Origin: Pedobacter sp. UBA4863
Lineage (GTDB): Bacteria > Bacteroidota > Bacteroidia > Sphingobacteriales > Sphingobacteriaceae
DNA: 17,699 nucleotides
Assembly (NCBI RefSeq): GCF_002399615.1
Contig: NZ_DHDZ01000026.1
Location: 89,782 to 107,480, forward strand
Reading direction: 5' to 3'
The position numbers and the translations under genes are program-made. Of the stretch, positions 13,256 to 17,699 are shown piece after piece. Below the pieces are notes generated by a model. It saw nothing but the letters and a program-made list of their open reading frames with translations. It did not search any database and was not told the origin of the DNA. Positions within the stretch are counted from its first letter, which is position 1. The number at the start of each line of letters is the position of its first letter.

Positions 13256-15184
13256 ATGGAAGTTAAGACAGGGCCTTTATTATCAACGATAAACTATCCA
13301 GAGGATTTAAAAAAATATAGCGAGCTAGAGCTAGAGCAAATTTGTCAGGAGTTACGCCAATACATTATTGATGTAGTGAGCGTTAATGGAGGTCATTTTG
13401 GAGCAAGTTTAGGCGTGGTAGAGTTAACCGTTGCGTTACATTATGCCTTAAATACCCCTTACGACAAACTGATTTGGGACGTAGGCCACCAAGCTTATGG
13501 GCATAAAATCTTAACAGGACGAAGGGAGCTTTTCCATACCAACAGAATTATTAACGGCATTAGCGGTTTCCCTAAAATTAGCGAAAGCGAGTACGATACT
13601 TTTGGTGTTGGCCACTCATCTACTTCAATTTCTGCCGCATTGGGTATGGCTGTTGCTTCACATTATAAAGGAGAGAAAGACAGGCAACATGTTGCTGTAA
13701 TTGGCGATGGTGCCATGACCGCAGGCTTAGCTTTTGAGGGATTAAACCACGCGGGTATCGAAAAATCTAACGTTTTAGTGATTTTGAACGACAACTGTAT
13801 GTCTATTGACCCTAACGTTGGTGCGCTAAAAGAATACTTAACCAGCATTACTACTTCTAAATCTTACAACCGTTTTAGAGATGATGTTTTCAATGTGCTA
13901 ACCAAACTTTCTGAACTTGGTCCAAACGCACAGAAATACGCAAAGAAAATCCAAAAAAGCATTAAAGGCACTTTATTAAAACAAAGCAACCTTTTCGAAG
14001 CTTTAAATTTTAGATATTTCGGCCCTGTTGATGGTCATGATGTGAAGCGTTTAGCCGCTATCATTAAAGACCTGAAAGATATTCCTGGCCCAAAACTATT
14101 GCATTGTGTTACGGTTAAGGGTAAAGGTTTCGCTTTGGCCGAAAAAGACCAAACCAAATGGCATGCCCCAGGCTTATTCGATAAAATTACTGGCGAAATT
14201 AAAAAGCCTGTAATTGATAAACCGCAGCCGCCAAAATACCAAGATGTTTTTGGACATACCATGGTAGAATTAGCCGAAGCAAATGATAAAATTGTAGGGA
14301 TTACCCCTGCAATGCCTTCAGGTTCTTCACTAAACATCATGATGAAAGCCATGCCAAACAGAGCTTTTGATGTGGGCATTGCCGAACAACATGCCGTTAC
14401 CTTCTCGGCCGGTTTAGCTACGCAAGGACTGGTTCCTTTCTGTAACATCTACTCTAGCTTTATGCAAAGGGCTTACGACCAAGTCATCCACGATGTGGCC
14501 ATACAAAACTTGAATGTGGTATTTTGTTTAGATAGAGCTGGTTTAGCAGGCGCCGATGGCGCAACCCACCACGGTGCTTACGACTTAGCTTTTATGCGAT
14601 GTATCCCAAATATGGTAGTGGCATCTCCGATGAACGAAGAAGAACTGCGCAACATGATGTACACCGCACAATTAGAAAACAAAGGCCCTTTTACCATTCG
14701 TTACCCACGAGGAAACGGCATGCTGCCCGACTGGAAACGTCCGTTAAATGAATTACAAATAGGCAAAGGCCGTAAAATATGCGATGGTGAAGATGTTGCC
14801 ATATTAACCATTGGCCATGTAGGTAATTTTGCAGTTGAAGCTTGCAAGGAGTTGAATAGCGATGGTATTACCCCTGCTCATTACGATTTACGTTTTGTGA
14901 AGCCTTTAGATGAAGAACTACTTCACGAAGTATTTACTCGTTTTAAGAACGTAATTACTGTAGAAGATGGTTGCTTACAAGGAGGTATGGGCAGTGCTGT
15001 ACTAGAGTTTATGGCCGATAACGGGTACAAAGCCAATGTACTTAGGCTGGGTATTCCTGACGAGATTATAGAACATGGCGAACAACCCGAATTATGGGCG
15101 CTTTGTGGATACGATACCCCTTCAATTATCCAAGCTGTAAAGAAAATTGCGGTAAGCAGACCAACTAAAACAATGGCTTCATAG
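13256..15184 (+). CDS. dxs: 1-deoxy-D-xylulose-5-phosphate synthase
   Basis: A 642-residue thiamine-diphosphate enzyme joining pyruvate and glyceraldehyde 3-phosphate, the entry step of the MEP pathway to isoprenoids (here probably for menaquinone, undecaprenyl phosphate and carotenoids). The ThDP/Mg motif is VIGDGAMTAG with Asp151, continuing to LNDNCMSIDPNVGAL. The substrate-side block GGHFGASLGVVELTVAL is near residue 45. The catalytic Glu377 sits in DVGIAEQHAVTFSAGLA of the central transketolase-like domain. DRAGLAGADGATHHGAYDLA and the C-terminal transketolase domain (EDGCLQGGMGSAV) are intact. Length is slightly above the 620 residues of E. coli Dxs. The start fits the usual Bacteroidota N terminus. 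Confidence 0.96.
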   Translation: MEVKTGPLLSTINYPEDLKKYSELELEQICQELRQYIIDVVSVNGGHFGASLGVVELTVALHYALNTPYDKLIWDVGHQAYGHKILTGRRELFHTNRIINGISGFPKISESEYDTFGVGHSSTSISAALGMAVASHYKGEKDRQHVAVIGDGAMTAGLAFEGLNHAGIEKSNVLVILNDNCMSIDPNVGALKEYLTSITTSKSYNRFRDDVFNVLTKLSELGPNAQKYAKKIQKSIKGTLLKQSNLFEALNFRYFGPVDGHDVKRLAAIIKDLKDIPGPKLLHCVTVKGKGFALAEKDQTKWHAPGLFDKITGEIKKPVIDKPQPPKYQDVFGHTMVELAEANDKIVGITPAMPSGSSLNIMMKAMPNRAFDVGIAEQHAVTFSAGLATQGLVPFCNIYSSFMQRAYDQVIHDVAIQNLNVVFCLDRAGLAGADGATHHGAYDLAFMRCIPNMVVASPMNEEELRNMMYTAQLENKGPFTIRYPRGNGMLPDWKRPLNELQIGKGRKICDGEDVAILTIGHVGNFAVEACKELNSDGITPAHYDLRFVKPLDEELLHEVFTRFKNVITVEDGCLQGGMGSAVLEFMADNGYKANVLRLGIPDEIIEHGEQPELWALCGYDTPSIIQAVKKIAVSRPTKTMAS

Positions 15185-15185
15185 C

Positions 15186-15208
15186 CTTCAACAAGCTCAG
15201 GCCGACAA
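15186..15208. repeat. Possible copy of a short interspersed repeat in the dxs-fcl gap
   Basis: The 40-base gap contains CTTCAACAAGCTCAGGCCGAC. It resembles a short sequence of the type CTTCGACAAGCTCAGGCTGAC that I recall seeing repeatedly in intergenic DNA of Bacteroidota genomes. There is only one copy in this window and no partner arm, so the call rests on memory rather than on repetition seen here. Confidence 0.25.
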
Positions 15209-15224
15209 ACAAATAAAACAACAA

Positions 15225-16151
15225 TTGGAAAAGCATTCTAAAATTTTTGTAGCAGGTCACCGCGGAATGGTTGGCTCGGCTATTTATCGCAAACTTCAGA
15301 AAGAAGGTTACCAAAACATTATCACCAAAACTTCGAAGGAACTAGATTTACGCAACCAGCAAGCAGTAGCTGATTTTTTTGCCGCAGAAAAACCTGATTA
15401 CGTTTTTTTAGCAGCAGCAAAAGTGGGGGGCATTGTAGCCAACAATACTTACAGGGCAGATTTTTTGTATGAGAACCTAGCTATCCAGAATAATGTGATC
15501 CATCAGTCTTATGTAAATGGGGTTAAAAAATTGATGTTTTTAGGCTCTAGCTGTATTTACCCTAAAATGGCTCCTCAACCGCTTAAAGAAGAGTACTTGC
15601 TAACTGGATTACTAGAACCTACCAACGAACCTTATGCCATCGCTAAAATTGCAGGCATTAAAATGTGCGTTGCTTACAGAGACCAATATGGCTGTAACTT
15701 TATTTCGGTAATGCCAACCAATTTGTACGGATTGAACGACAATTATCACCCAGAAAATTCGCACGTGTTACCTGCTTTAATTAGAAAATTTGATGAAGCT
15801 AAAAACAATGGTAGCAAGGAAGTAGTAATTTGGGGAACAGGTTCGCCCATGCGTGAGTTTTTATTTGCTGATGATTTGGCCGATGCCTGTTATTATCTTA
15901 TGGAAAATTACAATGAGCCTCATTTAATTAACATTGGTACAGGCGAAGATTTAACCATTAAAGATTTGGCTTTAGCCGTTAAAAAAACTATTGGTTTTGA
16001 AGGCAATTTAGTGTTCGACACCAGCAAACCAGATGGCACACCACGTAAACTAATGGATGTTTCTAAGCTTCATAACTTAGGTTGGAAACACCAAGTAGAA
16101 TTGGAAGAAGGACTGAAATTAGCCTATCAGGATTATTTAAGCAAGAAATAA
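15225..16151 (+). CDS. fcl: GDP-L-fucose synthase
   Basis: A 308-residue NADPH-dependent epimerase/reductase that turns GDP-4-keto-6-deoxy-mannose into GDP-L-fucose for surface polysaccharide. The Rossmann motif is GHRGMVGS at residues 11-18. The catalytic triad is Ser108 (GSSCIYP), Tyr137 and Lys141 (YAIAK). Cys110 and His180 match the other two active-site residues of E. coli Fcl, each shifted by one position. I start it at the TTG at 15225, giving EKHSKIFVAGHRGM after the initiator. The first ATG in frame lies inside the nucleotide-binding loop and would destroy the fold. The gmd partner gene is not in the window. The gene follows dxs by 40 bases and may share its transcript. Confidence 0.92.
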   Translation: MEKHSKIFVAGHRGMVGSAIYRKLQKEGYQNIITKTSKELDLRNQQAVADFFAAEKPDYVFLAAAKVGGIVANNTYRADFLYENLAIQNNVIHQSYVNGVKKLMFLGSSCIYPKMAPQPLKEEYLLTGLLEPTNEPYAIAKIAGIKMCVAYRDQYGCNFISVMPTNLYGLNDNYHPENSHVLPALIRKFDEAKNNGSKEVVIWGTGSPMREFLFADDLADACYYLMENYNEPHLINIGTGEDLTIKDLALAVKKTIGFEGNLVFDTSKPDGTPRKLMDVSKLHNLGWKHQVELEEGLKLAYQDYLSKK

Positions 16152-16241
16152 ACAAAGTTCTAATTAAAACTCCACAGAGGCTACTTTTAATATTTTAAGG
16201 CTGACAAAACTTAACTTTATTTGTTATTTTCTGAGCTATAA

Positions 16242-16254
16242 GAAACTGTTTAAA
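16242..16254 (+). mobile_element. Solo IS-like terminal repeat (GAAACTGTTTAAA)
   Basis: These 13 bases are identical to the repeat end at 17-5 on the minus strand and are also preceded by a TNA triplet (TAA, 16239-16241). No matching inverse copy follows before secA, so at most a remnant of an element (about 16242-16388) is present. A 13-base identity is very unlikely by chance in a window this size, though AT-rich composition weakens that argument somewhat. Confidence 0.4.
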
Positions 16255-16388
16255 ACCAAAAGCACCTCTTTTACAGCTCATGTTTGGTGAAGGTGCCGAA
16301 CATTACCTGAGCCAATATACGGCGCATCCCCGCCGTCTAGATGATTTCTTTGCGGGCTTTATATTATCTGCAACTAAAAACATACAAA

Positions 16389-16417
16389 AAAGCCTCAGGC
16401 ATTTTGCCCGAGGCTTT
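16389..16417. terminator. Bidirectional terminator between fcl and secA
   Basis: AAAGCCTCAGGCA (16389-16401) pairs with TGCCCGAGGCTTT (16405-16417), 12 of 13 positions, around a three-base loop. Flanking A-run on the left and T-run in the right arm let it work in both directions. It serves the convergent fcl and secA transcripts. Confidence 0.85.
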
Positions 16418-16463
16418 ACAATAAGCTATTAAATTATCCCCTTGGGAGATTTATAAGTGCCCT

Positions 16464-17699
16464 TTATGCATTTGCACCGTGGCAGTTTTTAAACTTCTTG
16501 CCGCTTCCGCATGGGCAAGGTTCGTTTCGTCCAACGGTAGCTTCTTTTCTAATAGGCTGCAAAGGTTGTGGCTCACGCGTATCACCTACTAAATCTAAGT
16601 CAGCATGTTGGTCGCCATACTCTTGCTTTGTGGTTTGCAGCTTAGGTAATGGCTTTGGTGCAACCGCCTCTTTAACCTGATCTGGCTCTTGTTGCATTGG
16701 TATGCCACCTTTAAACAAGAAGCTCACTACTTCTTTATTTACCACATTTAGCATGCCTTTAAACAAGTTAAAAGCTTCCATTTTATAAATTACCAATGGA
16801 TCCTTTTGCTCGTAAACCGCATTTTGCACCGACTGTTTCAACTCGTCCATTTCACGTAAATGCTCTTTCCAGCTATCATCTATCAATGCCAAAATAATGG
16901 TTTTCTCAAATGCCTTGGTAATTTCTCTACCGTTGTTTTCGATAGCTTTTTTCAATTCTACCGGAACTTGTACATGACGCATACCATCAGTAAACGGCAC
17001 CACAATTTGTTCAATAGCGTCGCCTCTATCAGCAAAAACCTGTTTTAAAACAGGCATGGCTTGGTTAATGATTCCTTCCGATTTACGTAAGTAGAAACTG
17101 GTAACTTCTTCGAACAATCTATCTGTTAAATCATGAATTTTAGTACTGTTAAATTCTTGCTCTGTAACTTGAGTATCTACCGAGAAATTTTTAATTACCT
17201 CTAGCTTAAAGCCTTCGTAATTGCTGCTTTCTTTGTATTCGGTTACTACATCTTCCACAACATCAAAAATCATGTTGTTCATGTCAACGTCTAAACGGTC
17301 GCCAAACAAGGCATTACGGCGCTTCGCATAAATTACCGAACGTTGTGAGTTCATCACATCATCGTACTCTAACAAACGCTTACGCACACCAAAGTTGTTT
17401 TCTTCTACTTTTTTCTGCGCTCTTTCAATAGAGTTGGTAATCATAGAGTGTTGGATTACCTCGCCCTCTTCGATACCCATGCGCACCATAATGTTAGAGA
17501 TACGCTCTGAGCCGAACAAACGCATTAAGTTATCTTCTAACGAAACGAAGAACTGCGAAGTTCCCGGATCGCCTTGACGACCTGCACGACCACGTAACTG
17601 CCTATCTACACGACGAGACTCGTGACGTTCTGTACCAATAATTGCCAAACCTCCAGCTTCTTTAACGCCTGGGCCCAATTTAATATCGGTACCACGACC
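16464..17699 (-). CDS. secA: Preprotein translocase ATPase SecA, C-terminal part (5' end outside the window)
   Basis: About 411 residues of the SecA motor that drives proteins through SecYEG. The visible frame opens at the window edge with RGTDIKLG, part of the second nucleotide-binding domain, followed by TERHESRRVDRQLRGRAGRQ (helicase motif VI with arginine fingers). The helical scaffold and wing domains follow (EYDDVMNSQRSVIYAKR is diagnostic). The extreme C terminus has a SEC-C zinc motif, GRNEPCPCGSGKKFKNCHG, used for SecB and phospholipid contact in other bacteria. A linker rich in Pro, Gln and Lys precedes it. A TTG at 17678 is only an internal Leu codon, not a start. The reading frame is intact to its TAA stop and transcription should end at the convergent hairpin. 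Confidence 0.96.
   Translation of the reverse strand, partial: GRGTDIKLGPGVKEAGGLAIIGTERHESRRVDRQLRGRAGRQGDPGTSQFFVSLEDNLMRLFGSERISNIMVRMGIEEGEVIQHSMITNSIERAQKKVEENNFGVRKRLLEYDDVMNSQRSVIYAKRRNALFGDRLDVDMNNMIFDVVEDVVTEYKESSNYEGFKLEVIKNFSVDTQVTEQEFNSTKIHDLTDRLFEEVTSFYLRKSEGIINQAMPVLKQVFADRGDAIEQIVVPFTDGMRHVQVPVELKKAIENNGREITKAFEKTIILALIDDSWKEHLREMDELKQSVQNAVYEQKDPLVIYKMEAFNLFKGMLNVVNKEVVSFLFKGGIPMQQEPDQVKEAVAPKPLPKLQTTKQEYGDQHADLDLVGDTREPQPLQPIRKEATVGRNEPCPCGSGKKFKNCHGANA

Larger units (their letters stand above)
16152..16463. other. Convergent gap between fcl and secA: IS-like repeat end, hairpins, terminator
   Basis: 312 bases. The gap holds the IS-like repeat end at 16242-16254, a bulged hairpin at 16275-16317 (GCTCA/TGAGC outside, TGTTTGG/CCGAACA inside), and the strong terminator at 16389-16417. 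A 50-codon frame runs from 16280 to 16432, but it passes through the terminator and matches no family I know, so I do not call it a gene. The segment 16152-16238 shows nothing recognisable. Confidence 0.6.

Noticed and set aside
14035..14448. Open frame of 137 codons on the minus strand inside dxs
   Set aside because: It is antisense to conserved dxs motifs, with a composition typical of a shadow frame.
16280..16432. 50-codon frame MFGEGAEHYLSQ... in the fcl-secA gap
   Set aside because: It runs through the terminator hairpin and matches no family I know; kept only as part of the unexplained segment, not called a gene.
17039..17054. Perfect 16-base palindrome CCTGTTTTAAAACAGG
   Set aside because: It lies within secA codons for the conserved segment around VLKQVF and is explained by coding; no regulatory role is likely, and it does not match the IS end sequence.
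1..17699. CRISPR arrays, tRNA or rRNA genes, prophage, intact defence system
   Set aside because: No regularly spaced direct repeats with spacers, no cloverleaf-like or rRNA-like sequence, and no phage or defence proteins were found; the window is mostly housekeeping genes.

Overview
The window looks like chromosome from a member of the Bacteroidota, most likely Sphingobacteriaceae (Pedobacter or a close relative). The evidence is an AT-rich sequence, no Shine-Dalgarno-like purine tracts before most starts, several TAnnTTTG-type -7 promoter boxes close to start codons, and protein sequences typical of that group (WYL/DinB neighbours, a ComF gene coupled to a beta-helix lipoprotein, GAF/PAS hybrid histidine kinase). 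Both ends are cut: secA continues past the right edge, and an insertion-sequence end appears to begin at the left edge.

Left part (1-3000). The first 450 bases hold the ruins of a type II toxin-antitoxin pair on the minus strand. The antitoxin carries an in-frame stop, a one-base frameshift, an early stop and no start codon. The YoeB-like toxin is cut short exactly where an IS-like terminal repeat begins. Then come two minus-strand metabolic genes, an ATZ/TRZ-type amidohydrolase and a Cof-type HAD phosphatase. They are separated by a 537-base gap that contains an unusual, helically phased inverted repeat.

Middle (3000-9000), all plus strand. A short WYL regulator is followed by a DinB-fold protein. 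Next are two ribosomal RNA modification genes, rluF (pseudouridine synthase) and rlmN (radical-SAM adenine-C2 methyltransferase), with a strong terminator between them that touches the rlmN promoter box. After these, a ComF-type phosphoribosyltransferase overlaps the start of a lipoprotein gene by one base.

Right part (9000-17699). glyA and a 917-residue hybrid histidine kinase form a minus-strand pair 17 bases apart, divergent from dxs (isoprenoid precursor synthesis). dxs is followed 40 bases later by a TTG-started GDP-L-fucose synthase gene, which converges on the 3' part of secA. Their shared 312-base gap holds a strong bidirectional terminator and a second copy of the IS-like terminal repeat seen at base 1.

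Overall this is mainly a housekeeping region: translation and rRNA modification, one-carbon metabolism, isoprenoid and deoxysugar synthesis, and protein export. I found no CRISPR array, rRNA, tRNA, prophage or intact defence system. The points most worth following up are the decayed toxin-antitoxin pair with its IS junction, the 11-bp phased palindrome, and the promoter boxes that lie only 4-6 bases from start codons.
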